DNA of 64,000 nt from Thalassovita sp. (GCA_029212905.1 JARGPB010000003.1:126562-190561), one strand, 5' to 3'; counted from the first letter of the stretch, positions 46,210-56,060 are shown. Numbers and translations are program-made. Notes: generated by a model not told the origin, from the sequence alone.

Positions 46210-47189
46210 CTCGGGAACGACTGATCAACTTATTGATTTTACTTCTGATGATTGCCGTTCCTGCATGGGCTTATGCGGTGGATGAACCATTCATCCTGAC
46301 CCTGACGACCAAGGTAGCGATCCTTGCGCTGGCTGGGGTTGGTTTGAATATCGCACTGGGGCTGGGCGGGTTGATCAGTTTTGGCCACGCCGCGTTTTTC
46401 GGGATCGGAGGCTACGCGATGGGCATCCTTGCCAGCCACGCGCAAAGCTATACCCCGATGATGGAATGGCCCCTGTTGATCGAGGGTACCAAGTCCATGC
46501 CAGTGATCTGGCTGGTGGCGATGCTGACCAGCGCATTGGCGGCGCTATTGATCGGAGCACTGTCTTTGCGGACGTCGGGCGTGTATTTCATCATGATCAC
46601 CTTGGCCTTTGGACAGATGCTGTATTATTTCGCGATCAGCTGGCCCGCCTATGGTGGCGAGGACGGGTTGTCGATCTATGTGCGCAATGGGTTTCCAGGG
46701 CTGAATACGCTGGACCCGCTTCAATATCTGATCCTGTGCTACGTTGTTCTTTTCATTGTGATTTTCCTGTCGTCTCGATTGGCGAAGTCCGCGTTTGGCC
46801 TGGCCTTGGGTGGGGCGCGACAGAATGCTGAACGGGTCCAGACGGTTGGGATCGCGCCGTACCGCGTGCGGCTGACAGCCTTTGTGATTTCAGGTGCGGT
46901 GACGGGGCTGGCGGGGGCGCTCTATGCGGATCTTAACCGTTTCGTAAGCCCGACCATGTTTAGCTGGCATACGAGCGGGGAAATCATGGTCTTCGTCATT
47001 CTGGGCGGGGTTGCGCGGCTGTTCGGGCCGGTGGCGGGGGCGGCTCTGTTCATCGGGATGGAACATGTCTTGGGCGGGATCAGCGAATTCTGGCAGGTTT
47101 TCCTGGGGCTGACGCTGCTGGCTGTTGTGTTGTTCGCACGTGGCGGCCTGATCGGCACCCTCGCGGGGCGCGAGGTGGCGCATGACTAG
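46206..47189 (+). CDS. Branched-chain-type ABC permease (LivM-like)
   Basis: 327 residues, polytopic. LivM motifs: NIALGLGGLISFGHAAFFGIGGYAMG near residues 48-73, GLALGGARQNAERVQTVGI (ATPase-contact loop) and GAVTGLAGALYADLNRFVSPTMFSW. It overlaps the LivG-like gene by eight bases, so translation is coupled. Confidence 0.94.
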   Translation: MTRERLINLLILLLMIAVPAWAYAVDEPFILTLTTKVAILALAGVGLNIALGLGGLISFGHAAFFGIGGYAMGILASHAQSYTPMMEWPLLIEGTKSMPVIWLVAMLTSALAALLIGALSLRTSGVYFIMITLAFGQMLYYFAISWPAYGGEDGLSIYVRNGFPGLNTLDPLQYLILCYVVLFIVIFLSSRLAKSAFGLALGGARQNAERVQTVGIAPYRVRLTAFVISGAVTGLAGALYADLNRFVSPTMFSWHTSGEIMVFVILGGVARLFGPVAGAALFIGMEHVLGGISEFWQVFLGLTLLAVVLFARGGLIGTLAGREVAHD

Positions 47190-47934
47190 GCCCGTTCTTT
47201 CCACCCACCGCATCTGCAAAAGCTTTGGTGCGTTGGAGGCTAGCAAAGATGTCACGCTGGATTTGCGTCCAGGCGAAATCCATGCGCTGATCGGGCCGAA
47301 TGGGGCTGGCAAATCCACGTTGATCAAGCAGATCGCGGGCAGTCTGCAACCTGACAGTGGCGAGATCCGCTTTATGGGGCGCGATGTAAGTGCGCTGGAC
47401 ACGGTGGCGCGGGCGCGCATGGGGCTGGGGCGCACCTTCCAGATTTCCGCGTTGGCGATGGAATATACGGTGCTGCAAAATGTGCTTCTTGGGGCGTTGG
47501 GCACACAAGGGAACGTGTTCCGGTTTTTTGGAAACGCGTTGAAAGACAAAGGGTTGCGCGCCATGGCCGAAGAGGCGCTGGCCAGGGTCGGATTGCTGGA
47601 CAGAGCTACCGATCTGACCGGTGCGCTGTCGCATGGCCAGCGCCGTTTGCTTGAGGTGGCCGTGGCATTGACCCTGACCCCCAAGGCTTTCGTCATGGAC
47701 GAGCCGATGGCAGGTTTGGGCACCGAAGGATCCGCCCGATTGACCGAGTTTCTGGATGGGTTGCGCGTTCAGGCGCCGATCTTGTTGGTCGAGCATGACA
47801 TGGACGCGGTTTTCGCATTGGCAGATCGGATTTCGGTGCTGGTGTACGGGCAGATTATTGCAACAGGCTCTATCGCAGAGATTCGAGAAAACCCCGAAGT
47901 TAGAACGGCTTATCTGGGGGATGACGCAATATGA
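47182..47934 (+). CDS. Branched-chain-type ABC ATPase (LivG-like)
   Basis: 250 residues. Walker A GPNGAGKSTL near residue 38, signature LSHGQRRLLEVAVAL, Walker B FVMDEPMAGLG, and the LivG-specific insert around RTFQISALAMEYTVLQNVLLG. Overlaps the LivF-like gene by four bases (ATGA). Confidence 0.94.
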   Translation: MTRPVLSTHRICKSFGALEASKDVTLDLRPGEIHALIGPNGAGKSTLIKQIAGSLQPDSGEIRFMGRDVSALDTVARARMGLGRTFQISALAMEYTVLQNVLLGALGTQGNVFRFFGNALKDKGLRAMAEEALARVGLLDRATDLTGALSHGQRRLLEVAVALTLTPKAFVMDEPMAGLGTEGSARLTEFLDGLRVQAPILLVEHDMDAVFALADRISVLVYGQIIATGSIAEIRENPEVRTAYLGDDAI

Positions 47935-48617
47935 CTCTTCTTTCTGTTCGTGATTTATGCGTTAGTTATGGTGCGTCTCAGGCGCTTTTCGGGGTGAGCT
48001 TTTCCATTCAGCAAGGCGAGGTGTTGGCGCTTTTGGGACGGAATGGGATGGGCAAAAGCACCACGATCCACGCGATCTGTCGGATGCTGCCATCATCTGG
48101 TGAAATCCTCTTTTCAGGGCAGGATATTACGCGGCTTCCGTCCCATCGTGCCGCGCGGTTGGGGCTGGGTCTGGTCCCCGAAGGTCGGCGCTGCTTTGCC
48201 CCGTTAACTGTGATAGAGAATTTGACCGCTGCCGCACGGCCTGGGGAATGGGATTTATCTCGTGTTTTCAACCTCTTCCCACGCTTACAAGAGCGAAAGA
48301 CACAACGCGCCTCATCGTTGTCTGGTGGCGAGCAGCAAATGCTGGCGATTGCACGCGCTTTGATGACCAATCCGCGGTTGCTGATGTTAGACGAGGCGAC
48401 TGAAGGTCTGGCACCTGTCGTGCGCCAGGAAATCTGGGATTCTGTCAAAAAGCTGAAAGAAAATAGTGGTTTATCAATTTTTGTCGTCGACAAAAGCTTG
48501 AAGGAACTGGCCGATGTCGCCGACAAAGCAGTCATTCTGGAACGCGGCCGTGACGTCTGGGCAGGGCCAATGACCGGGCTGAATGACGACCTGAAAACTC
48601 GCTTTCTGGGCGTTTGA
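47931..48617 (+). CDS. Branched-chain-type ABC ATPase (LivF-like)
   Basis: 228 residues, last gene of the transporter. Walker A GRNGMGKSTT near residue 35, LivF motif GLVPEGRRCFAPLTVIENL, signature LSGGEQQML, Walker B LMLDEATEGL. Codon use is slightly A+T-richer than the rest of the operon. It converges on the Anbu gene with only 91 bases between. Confidence 0.94.
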   Translation: MTLLSVRDLCVSYGASQALFGVSFSIQQGEVLALLGRNGMGKSTTIHAICRMLPSSGEILFSGQDITRLPSHRAARLGLGLVPEGRRCFAPLTVIENLTAAARPGEWDLSRVFNLFPRLQERKTQRASSLSGGEQQMLAIARALMTNPRLLMLDEATEGLAPVVRQEIWDSVKKLKENSGLSIFVVDKSLKELADVADKAVILERGRDVWAGPMTGLNDDLKTRFLGV

Positions 48618-48692
48618 ATGTCGGAGTTAACTAAGCATCAACCCGACCGTGCGATACTAAACCCAGTAAATGGTTTGGTGCCAAACAGAAAA

Positions 48693-48703
48693 GGGGGGGG
48701 GGG
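48693..48703. repeat. Homopolymer run of eleven G
   Basis: An uninterrupted G11 lies five bases from the Anbu stop codon in the intergenic space between livF-like and Anbu genes. A small palindrome (GTTTGG / CCAAAC) is at 48673-48686 beside it. It is outside both reading frames. Confidence 0.9.
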
Positions 48704-48708
48704 ACTCG

Positions 48709-49452
48709 CTACAGGTGATCTTCGAACTTGAAATCAGGTAGAAGGGTGAAAGCCTCGCGCAGGGCGGTTCCCCAACCATTTGAAACCTCCATAAAATATG
48801 GATCATCGGCGCTGATGCGGAACGTCTGGCCGGTTTTGAGGCTGTCTTTCTTATAGACATGAACGTCGAGCGGTGGGCTGACCGATAAGTTGGCCTTTAT
48901 GGTCGAATCAAAGCTAACAACCAAAAGCTTGATGGCCTCCTCAAAGCTCATGGTCGGTTCATAAGCGCGCAGGATTATGGGGCGTCCGTATTTGGTTTCA
49001 CCAATCTGGAAAAACGGGGTGTCTTCTCCGGCTTCGATGAAATTTCCTTCGGGGTAGATCAGGAACAGGCGTTGCTCGCCGTTACCGACTTGCCCCCCAA
49101 CCAGTAGGGTCGCGTTAAAGGCGCTGTCGGCGCGTTGACCGACTTCGGCATTTGTGGCGATAACCTCTTTCAAGGTGCGCCCGACCAAGGTGGCCACCTG
49201 AAACATGGATTGCGCTGACAGGATGTCGGGGTCTCGGTCCGCGACTTCCTTTGAACGCTCCTCAAGGATGCTGATCACGGCTTGTGTTGTCGCCAGGTTG
49301 CCCGCGCTCATGATGGTGATTTGACGTTCACCGGGGATTTCCCAGGTGGACATCTTCTTGAAGGTCGAGATGTTGTCGACCCCCGCATTCGTGCGGGTGT
49401 CCGACATGAACACCATTCCGTGGTTAAGGCATAGCCCGACGCAGTAGGTCAT
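48709..49452 (-). CDS. Anbu, bacterial proteasome beta-subunit homologue
   Basis: 247 residues. The N-terminal nucleophile fold places Thr2 (MTYCVG) as the catalytic Thr1 after Met removal; Asp17 (SDTRTNAG) and Lys31/32 (TFKKM) follow at the expected spacing. Anbu proteins assemble as open spiral or ring particles; the physiological substrate is unknown. It is the last gene of a conserved four-gene locus (CP ATP-grasp, alpha-E, transglutaminase-like, Anbu). No ATPase partner such as HslU is nearby. Confidence 0.93.
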   Translation of the reverse strand: MTYCVGLCLNHGMVFMSDTRTNAGVDNISTFKKMSTWEIPGERQITIMSAGNLATTQAVISILEERSKEVADRDPDILSAQSMFQVATLVGRTLKEVIATNAEVGQRADSAFNATLLVGGQVGNGEQRLFLIYPEGNFIEAGEDTPFFQIGETKYGRPIILRAYEPTMSFEEAIKLLVVSFDSTIKANLSVSPPLDVHVYKKDSLKTGQTFRISADDPYFMEVSNGWGTALREAFTLLPDFKFEDHL

Positions 49453-49482
49453 TTTCGTCCATCCGATTCCCGAGTGACACGC

Positions 49483-50298
49483 CTATTGATCAGCCTGGCT
49501 TTGAACTTTCAAGGCGACAAGCAGGTCCTCGTTCCCGGTTCCTTGTCTAATTCCGTGAATCGGGGCGGCGTCCCGGTAGTCGCGGCCAACCGCCACGCGG
49601 ACATAGCGGTCATCGGGGCAGATCGCGTTCGAGATATCAAAGCCGATCCAGCCGATATCCGTAACCCAGACTTCGGCCCAGGCGTGGGCGGCGTTCTGAA
49701 CCTCGCGATCGTCCAGCATCAGATAACCCGAGACATAGCGCGCAGGCAGGCCCAGCAACCGCGCGACGGAAATCATGATATGTGCGTGATCCTGACAGAC
49801 CCCATGCCCGGCACTAAGCGCCTCCTCGGCGGAGGTTGTGCTGTGGGTGCGCCCGGTTTCATAGGCAACGCGCTCGCCGATCAGGGCCGACAGGCGATGC
49901 ATACGCGCGAGCGTGTTTTCTTCGGGGAGGGGCGTCATCTGCGCGGCTAGCGCACGGATGGATTTCCCTGGCGCCGTCATCGGGGTGGGCGCTTCGTAGA
50001 TCCACAAAGGGGTAAAGGTCTTGTGCGTTCCCACAATACCTGCGCGATCTTCGATGTCGACCGTTCCTTGCGAGGTAAAGGTCAATTCAGTCGCGTCGGG
50101 GTCGGCGAGGATCAGATCCACATAGTTCCCGTATTCGTCTTCGAATCCCAGCTGGCGGGTCCCCCCTGTGACGGTCGTTTCCCAATTGATCACGGTCTGC
50201 CCGTGATTGTCGCGCGGCTTCAGGCGCAACTGAAACAGAGCATAGCTGTCCGGGGTGTCATAGGTATATGTGGTCAGGTGAGTGATAGTCAGGCGCAT
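49483..50298 (-). CDS. Transglutaminase-like cysteine protease of the Anbu locus
   Basis: 271 residues. An N-terminal bacterial transglutaminase-associated beta domain (TITHLTTYTYDTPDSYALFQLRLKPRD) precedes the transglutaminase core with a catalytic triad: Cys in GHGVCQDHAH, His in NAAHAWAEVW, Asp in GFDISN. The start at 50298 is the conserved MRLTI; the longer frame is antisense-like. It starts four bases after alpha-E ends, so it is probably coupled. Peptidase or amide-forming activity is inferred. Confidence 0.92.
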   Translation of the reverse strand: MRLTITHLTTYTYDTPDSYALFQLRLKPRDNHGQTVINWETTVTGGTRQLGFEDEYGNYVDLILADPDATELTFTSQGTVDIEDRAGIVGTHKTFTPLWIYEAPTPMTAPGKSIRALAAQMTPLPEENTLARMHRLSALIGERVAYETGRTHSTTSAEEALSAGHGVCQDHAHIMISVARLLGLPARYVSGYLMLDDREVQNAAHAWAEVWVTDIGWIGFDISNAICPDDRYVRVAVGRDYRDAAPIHGIRQGTGNEDLLVALKVQSQADQ

Positions 50299-50302
50299 AA
50301 TA

Positions 50303-51244
50303 TTAACCGTAAAACCGGAAATCTTGTTCAATCTGGGCGGCCAACTGGGCTGTATCCTGTATGGCGGTTTCCAGAAACTCGTGCAGGCCGTCTTCGAAAA
50401 TCTCATAGACCTTGCGGTTGCGATACCGGGCGGCGCATTTCTCGGACAGGTCCTGGCAGGGCTGCCGCTCACCATATTCCGATTCCAGATGTTCAAGATT
50501 TTCCAATATCTTAGCGTGGCAGAACGCCAGGCTGCGTGGCATCCGCCGGTCGAGGATCAAGAAATCCGCGATGGTCGAGGCCGAGACCTCGCCGCCATAC
50601 AGCCACCCGAAAGAGCGTTCAGCCGATACGGATCGCAGGATGTTTTCCCATTGCGTGTTGTCCATGGACGAGCCCACGAACGAGGACGAGGGCAGAAGAA
50701 CATAGTATTTGACGTCCAGAATGCGGGCGGTGTTGTCAGACCTTTCGACGAACGTTCCCAAGCGGCAGAAATTGTAGATGTCATTGCGCAGCATGGTGCC
50801 GTGCAATGTCCCGCGCACGATGGCTGTTCGGTTACGGATTTCGGACAGAACCACCGCCAGGTTTTTCTCGGTGACTGGGCGGGCCAGCACCGTTTTGATC
50901 GACATCCAGTATTCGTTGATGGCCTCCCAAACCTCGGAGGACAGGGCGGTGCGCACCAGCCGTGCGTTCGATCGCGCCAGTGAAATCGCAGACAAAACCG
51001 AAGAAGGGTTGTCGCGGTCCCGAAGCAGGAAGTTGATGACGTGACCTGCTTCGAAATCGGTATGTTTCTCGTCATAGATAAAGCGGAAACCAGCGGTGTT
51101 GATCACACTTTCCCACTCGCCCTCGGAATCCCCGCTTCGGGTCAGGGCAAGGCGCCAGCCAGCATCCAGCAGACGGGCGGTGTTTTCGCAGCGCTCGAGA
51201 TAACGGAACATCCAAAAGAGGCCGCCAGCGGTTTTTCCCAGCAT
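50303..51244 (-). CDS. Alpha-E domain protein (DUF403)
   Basis: 313 residues, almost wholly helical, with the alpha-E N-terminus MLGKTAGGLFWMFRYLERCENTARLL. Its role is unknown; in genomes it always accompanies the CP ATP-grasp protein. Three bases separate it from that gene. Together with the ATP-grasp it is predicted to make or transfer a peptide or amide modification. Confidence 0.92.
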   Translation of the reverse strand: MLGKTAGGLFWMFRYLERCENTARLLDAGWRLALTRSGDSEGEWESVINTAGFRFIYDEKHTDFEAGHVINFLLRDRDNPSSVLSAISLARSNARLVRTALSSEVWEAINEYWMSIKTVLARPVTEKNLAVVLSEIRNRTAIVRGTLHGTMLRNDIYNFCRLGTFVERSDNTARILDVKYYVLLPSSSFVGSSMDNTQWENILRSVSAERSFGWLYGGEVSASTIADFLILDRRMPRSLAFCHAKILENLEHLESEYGERQPCQDLSEKCAARYRNRKVYEIFEDGLHEFLETAIQDTAQLAAQIEQDFRFYG

Positions 51245-51247
51245 TGA

Positions 51248-52678
51248 TTAGTCCCCCAGCACCCAAGTGTCTTTTGTTCCGCCGCCCTGCGACGAGTTCA
51301 CCACCAAGGAGCCCTCTTTCAGGGCCACGCGGGTCAACCCACCGGGGGTGATCCGGATCTTGTTTGGCGAAACAAGAACAAAGGGCCGCAGATCGACATG
51401 GCGCGGAGCCAAACCCGATTTGGCCATGATCGGAACCGTCGACAACGCGAGCGTGGGTTGCGCGATATAGTTCGAGGGGCGCGCCCGCAGTTTCGCCTCG
51501 AACCGGGCGAGTTCGCGTTTCGAGGCCGCAGGCCCCACAAGCATCCCGTAACCACCCGAGCCATGTACCTCTTTGACCACTAGATCAGCCAAGTTATCGA
51601 GTACGTATTTCAGGCTGTCAGGTTCCGAACATCGCCAGGTGGGAACATTTTTCAGAATGGCTTTCTCGCCTGTATAGAACTCAACGATATCAGGCATATA
51701 GGAATACAATGCCTTGTCGTCGGAAATACCGGTTCCGGGGGCGTTGGCGATGGTGATGCCGCCCGCGCGGTAGACATCCATGATGCCCGGCACGCCCAGC
51801 ATGGACTCGGGGTTGAAATTCAGAGGGTCCAGGAAATCGTCATCGACGCGACGGTATAGAACGTCAATCGCCTTGTAGCCACGGGTGGTGCGCATACAGA
51901 CGCGCCCGTCCACGATGCGCAGATCGTGGGATTCCACCAATTCTGCACCCATTTGGTCGGCCAGAAAGGCATGTTCGAAATAGGCTGAGTTATAAATACC
52001 CGGCGTCAGAACCGCGACCTCGGGGCGGCCACCGTCAAACGCGGGTGGGGCGCAATCTGACAACGACCGGCGTAGGTTCTGCGGATAAGAGGAGACCGGC
52101 CGCACCTTTAGACGGGTGAACAGTTCGGGGAACATTTGCAGCATGGTCTCGCGGTTTTCCAGCATATAGCTGACACCGGAGGGCGTGCGGGCGTTGTCCT
52201 CGAGTACGTAAAAATCGTTCTCGCCAGTGCGCACAAGATCGGTGCCGACAATATGGGTGTAGACGCCTCCGGGCGGGTTGACGCCCATCATCTGCGGCAA
52301 GAATGCCTCGTTTCGGGCGATCAGCTCTTGTGGGACACGACCGGCGCGCAGGATTTCCTGGCGGTGATAGATGTCATACAGGAAGGCGTTGATGGCTCGA
52401 ACGCGTTGCTCGATCCCTTGCTCCAGACGGGCCCATTCGCGTGCGGAAATGATACGGGGAACAATGTCGAACGGGATTAAGCGCTCGTCAGCTTCTTGTT
52501 GACCATAAACGTTGAAAGTGATGCCAATTTTGCGAAAGAAAGCCTCGGCTTCTTGTGATTTCTTGCGCAGATGTTTGGTGTCTTCTTGCTCGAACCATTC
52601 GCTATAGAGGCTATAGGGGACCCGTGGCGCGCCCGAGCTGTCGTGCATCTCGTCGAAGAAGCTAGGTTTTGTGTTCAT
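51248..52678 (-). CDS. Circularly permuted type 2 ATP-grasp protein (DUF404/407)
   Basis: 476 residues. Signatures: GINFNVYG-type TFNVYGQQEADERLIPFD near residue 55, YNSAYFEHAFLADQMGAELVE, DVLYRRVDDDFLDP, NAPGTGISDDKALYSYMP, and a C-terminal VVKEVHGSGGYGML. ATP-grasp enzymes ligate a carboxylate to an amine or thiol, so this is the likely biosynthetic step of the Anbu locus. It is first in the operon; 52679-52907 should hold the promoter, shared divergently with glpD. Confidence 0.93.
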   Translation of the reverse strand: MNTKPSFFDEMHDSSGAPRVPYSLYSEWFEQEDTKHLRKKSQEAEAFFRKIGITFNVYGQQEADERLIPFDIVPRIISAREWARLEQGIEQRVRAINAFLYDIYHRQEILRAGRVPQELIARNEAFLPQMMGVNPPGGVYTHIVGTDLVRTGENDFYVLEDNARTPSGVSYMLENRETMLQMFPELFTRLKVRPVSSYPQNLRRSLSDCAPPAFDGGRPEVAVLTPGIYNSAYFEHAFLADQMGAELVESHDLRIVDGRVCMRTTRGYKAIDVLYRRVDDDFLDPLNFNPESMLGVPGIMDVYRAGGITIANAPGTGISDDKALYSYMPDIVEFYTGEKAILKNVPTWRCSEPDSLKYVLDNLADLVVKEVHGSGGYGMLVGPAASKRELARFEAKLRARPSNYIAQPTLALSTVPIMAKSGLAPRHVDLRPFVLVSPNKIRITPGGLTRVALKEGSLVVNSSQGGGTKDTWVLGD

Positions 52679-52907
52679 ATGACCAAGTATGTCGAGAGTT
52701 CCAATTATGGATTGATTTGATTCCTATGTGAGCAAATGCACAAGAGAACGTCGTTTCTTTCGAGGAAGAGATGGGCAGCGTTGCCTAAATATTAATCATT
52801 TGGGCCTTGCGCGGGGCGTGACAGTTTCGTGAAGAATACCGCGCTGACGTCGCGGGCGGCTTGACCAGGGGCAGGCACCCGCGCAGGAAAGCCCAAAGGA
52901 GAGCGCA

Positions 52908-54467
52908 ATGGATGACCTGTTTGACCTGTTTGTAATCGGGGGCGGCGTGAACGGCTGCGGGATTGCACGCGACGCGGCTGGGCGCGGTTTGCGGGTCGGG
53001 CTGGCGGAAATGGGCGACTTGGGGGGGGCGACGTCTTCGGCCTCGACCAAGATGTTTCATGGCGGGCTGCGCTACCTGGAGTATTTCGAAATCCGTCTGG
53101 TCCGCGAGGCCCTGATCGAGCGCGAGCGCCTACTGCGGGCAATGCCCCATATTGCCTGGCCGATGCGGTTCGTGCTGCCTTATCACCGGGACATGCGGTT
53201 CGAGGGCGAAACCCCGGCCTCGCGGTTGTTGTCGATGGTCATGCCGTGGATGCGCGGGCGGCGTCCTGCCTGGGTAATCCGTGCGGGGCTGTTCTTATAT
53301 GACCATCTGGGTGGGCGTCAGCTGCTGCCCGGAACGCGCGCGGTGGATCTGACGCGGGACGCGGCCGGACAGGCGCTGTTGCCCAAGTTCCGCAAAGCCT
53401 TTGAGTATTCGGACGTCTGGGTGCAGGATTCGCGGCTTGTGGTGCTGAATGCGCGGGACGCGCAGGCGCGCGGGGCACAGATCATGGTGGGAACGCGGGT
53501 ATGTGCCGCGCGCCGGGTGGACGATCTGTGGGAGATTGACCTGGACCATGCCGGGCAACGGCAGCAGGTGAGGGCGCGCGCCCTGGTGAATGCGGCCGGT
53601 CCATGGGTCGAACAGATGTTGGGCCAGGTCGAGGCGATGCAGACCACGGCGCGGGTCCGGCTGGTGCGCGGCAGCCACATCGTGGTGCCCCGGATCGCGG
53701 GCCATGATCGGAGTTATTTCCTGCAAGGTGCGGACGGGCGAATTATCTTTGCCATTCCGTATGAACAGGATTTCACCTTGATTGGGACGACGGATGAGGA
53801 TCATCCAGACCCCGATACGCCTCCGATCCTGAGCGAGAAAGAGCGCGACTATCTGCTGAATTTCACCAACGCATACTTCCGCGAAACGCTGAGCGCTGCG
53901 GATGTTGTTTGGTCCTATTCCGGCGTGCGCCCCTTGTATGATGACGGGGCAGGGGATGCGCGCTCGGCGACGCGGGACTATGTGTTGGCGCTGGACCAGG
54001 ACGGCGCACCGTTGTTGTCGGTCTTTGGGGGCAAGATCACCACCTACCGGAAACTGGCCGAGCACGCGCTGCAAAAACTGGCGCCGTTTTTCCCGGATTT
54101 AGCGCCTGGCTGGACCGCTGATGTGGCCTTGCCCGGCGGAGATTTCCCGGTTGAAAAGGTCGCTGAGCGGGTCTCAGCTTTGCGCACCGCGATGCCGTTC
54201 CTGGATGAGGCGCACGCGTTGCGGTTATTTCGCACCTACGGGACCGAGGTCGCCGAGGTGCTGGGCCACCCCTCCAGCGCTGCTGATTTGGGCCGTGATT
54301 TCGGCGCGGGCCTGACCGAGATCGAACTGCGCTGGTTGATGTCTCATGAATTCGCCCGCACTGCGCAGGACGTGTTGTGGCGGCGCACGCGATTGGGGTT
54401 ACATCTGACGGCAGAGCAGGCGGCTCAGGTCGATCATTGGATGCGCGAAACACTGGCAGACAGCTGA
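52908..54467 (+). CDS. glpD: Aerobic glycerol-3-phosphate dehydrogenase
   Basis: 519 residues. FAD-binding GGGVNGCGIARDAAGRG at residues 12-28, SSASTKMFHGGLRYLEYFE, and GGKITTYRKLAEHAL near the end of the catalytic domain. It oxidises glycerol-3-phosphate at the membrane and passes electrons to quinone. AAAGGAG precedes the ATG. Followed 37 bases later by glpK; the pair handles glycerol use. Confidence 0.97.
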   Translation: MDDLFDLFVIGGGVNGCGIARDAAGRGLRVGLAEMGDLGGATSSASTKMFHGGLRYLEYFEIRLVREALIERERLLRAMPHIAWPMRFVLPYHRDMRFEGETPASRLLSMVMPWMRGRRPAWVIRAGLFLYDHLGGRQLLPGTRAVDLTRDAAGQALLPKFRKAFEYSDVWVQDSRLVVLNARDAQARGAQIMVGTRVCAARRVDDLWEIDLDHAGQRQQVRARALVNAAGPWVEQMLGQVEAMQTTARVRLVRGSHIVVPRIAGHDRSYFLQGADGRIIFAIPYEQDFTLIGTTDEDHPDPDTPPILSEKERDYLLNFTNAYFRETLSAADVVWSYSGVRPLYDDGAGDARSATRDYVLALDQDGAPLLSVFGGKITTYRKLAEHALQKLAPFFPDLAPGWTADVALPGGDFPVEKVAERVSALRTAMPFLDEAHALRLFRTYGTEVAEVLGHPSSAADLGRDFGAGLTEIELRWLMSHEFARTAQDVLWRRTRLGLHLTAEQAAQVDHWMRETLADS

Positions 54468-54504
54468 ATTTTGCGCCAGATTGACCACAAAGCAGGAGGA
54501 GCAG

Positions 54505-55983
54505 ATGGGGCACATTTTGGCGCTGGATCAAGGCACGACGTCCAGTCGGGCGATCGTTTTTGACGCGAAAATGCAGGTGACCTCGGTCGCCCAAGAGGAA
54601 TTCGCGCAGCATTTTCCGGCCTCGGGCTGGGTCGAACATGCCCCCGAGGACCTGTGGGAAACCACGCTGCGCTCGGCCCGGCTGGCGCTGGAAAAGGCGG
54701 GGTTGCAGGGGGCGGATGTTTCCGGGATCGGTATCACCAATCAACGTGAAACCACGGTTCTGTGGGACGCGCGCACCGGGGAATGCCTGCACAATGCCAT
54801 CGTCTGGCAGGACCGCCGCACCGCGCCATTGTGTGCGCAACTGCGCAATGACGGCCACGAGGACATGATCCGCCGCCGCACCGGGCTGTTTCTGGATCCC
54901 TATTTCTCGGGGACAAAGCTGCGCTGGTTGTTGGATAATGTGGACGGCGCGCGCACCCTGGCTCTGGCAGGGCACCTGCGGTTCGGGACGGTGGACAGTT
55001 TCCTGATCTGGCGCCTGACCGAGGGCCGCGTCCATGCCACAGATGCCACCAATGCCGCGCGCACGATGCTCTATGACATTCACGCAGGCACCTGGGATGC
55101 CGAGATTTGCGCGCTTCTGGATATCCCGATGTCCCTGCTGCCCGAGGTGCGCGACTGCGCGGGTGATTTTGGTGTGACGTATTTACTGGGCGGGGCGGTA
55201 CCAATTTTGGGGGTGGCAGGCGATCAGCAGGCAGCAACCATCGGGCAGGCCTGTTTCCAACCGGGCATGATGAAATCCACCTATGGCACGGGCTGTTTTG
55301 CTTTGCTGAACACAGGAACGACGCCAGTTCTGTCGGAAAACCGCTTGCTGACGACTGTGGCGTATCAATTGAAGGGGCAGCGAACCTATGCGCTGGAAGG
55401 CGCGATTTTCATCGCTGGCGCAGTGGTGCAGTGGCTGCGCGATGGATTGCGGATTATCGAGACTGCAAGCCAGACCGGCCCGATGGCAGATCAGGCTGAC
55501 CCGACCCAAGATGTGACCTTGGTGCCTGCTTTCACGGGGCTTGGGGCGCCCTATTGGTCGCCAGAAACACGTGGCGCAGTTTTTGGACTGACCCGCAACA
55601 CCGGCCCGAATGAAATGGCGCGGGCGGCGCTAGAGAGCGTCGGCCTGCAAACCCGTGATCTGTTGGAGGCGATGCGCGCCGATTGGCCCGATGACACCAA
55701 GGCAATCCTGCGGGTGGATGGGGGAATGGCGGGGTCGGATTGGACGATGCAATTCTTGTCGGACATTCTGGGCGCGCCAGTAGACCGGCCCGCAGTGCTG
55801 GAAACAACGGCCTTGGGCGCTGCTTGGCTGGCTGGCATGCAGGCGGGGCTCTACCCCGGAATGCTTGGATTTGCCGAAGAGTGGGCTGCGGATCACAGGT
55901 TCTCTCCGCAAATGCCCAAAGATCAGCGCGAAATGCGCTATGCCCGCTGGAAACGCGCTGTCGCTGCTGCCATGGCTGTCTGA
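54505..55983 (+). CDS. glpK: Glycerol kinase
   Basis: 492 residues of the FGGY kinase family. Motifs: ALDQGTTSSRAIVFD near the start, GITNQRETTVLWD, MKSTYGTGCFALLNTG, and the C-terminal ATP region VDGGMAGSDWTMQFL. AGGAGGAG fixes the start at 54505; the TTG-initiated longer frame is not needed. Makes glycerol-3-phosphate for GlpD. No glycerol transporter gene is adjacent. Confidence 0.97.
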   Translation: MGHILALDQGTTSSRAIVFDAKMQVTSVAQEEFAQHFPASGWVEHAPEDLWETTLRSARLALEKAGLQGADVSGIGITNQRETTVLWDARTGECLHNAIVWQDRRTAPLCAQLRNDGHEDMIRRRTGLFLDPYFSGTKLRWLLDNVDGARTLALAGHLRFGTVDSFLIWRLTEGRVHATDATNAARTMLYDIHAGTWDAEICALLDIPMSLLPEVRDCAGDFGVTYLLGGAVPILGVAGDQQAATIGQACFQPGMMKSTYGTGCFALLNTGTTPVLSENRLLTTVAYQLKGQRTYALEGAIFIAGAVVQWLRDGLRIIETASQTGPMADQADPTQDVTLVPAFTGLGAPYWSPETRGAVFGLTRNTGPNEMARAALESVGLQTRDLLEAMRADWPDDTKAILRVDGGMAGSDWTMQFLSDILGAPVDRPAVLETTALGAAWLAGMQAGLYPGMLGFAEEWAADHRFSPQMPKDQREMRYARWKRAVAAAMAV

Positions 55984-56060
55984 TCTAAGGTCGGCGCCAT
56001 GGATGGACAGCCCCCCACAAAGCGCTCATAACGCGAAACAGGAAATCTGAGGAGCATGCC

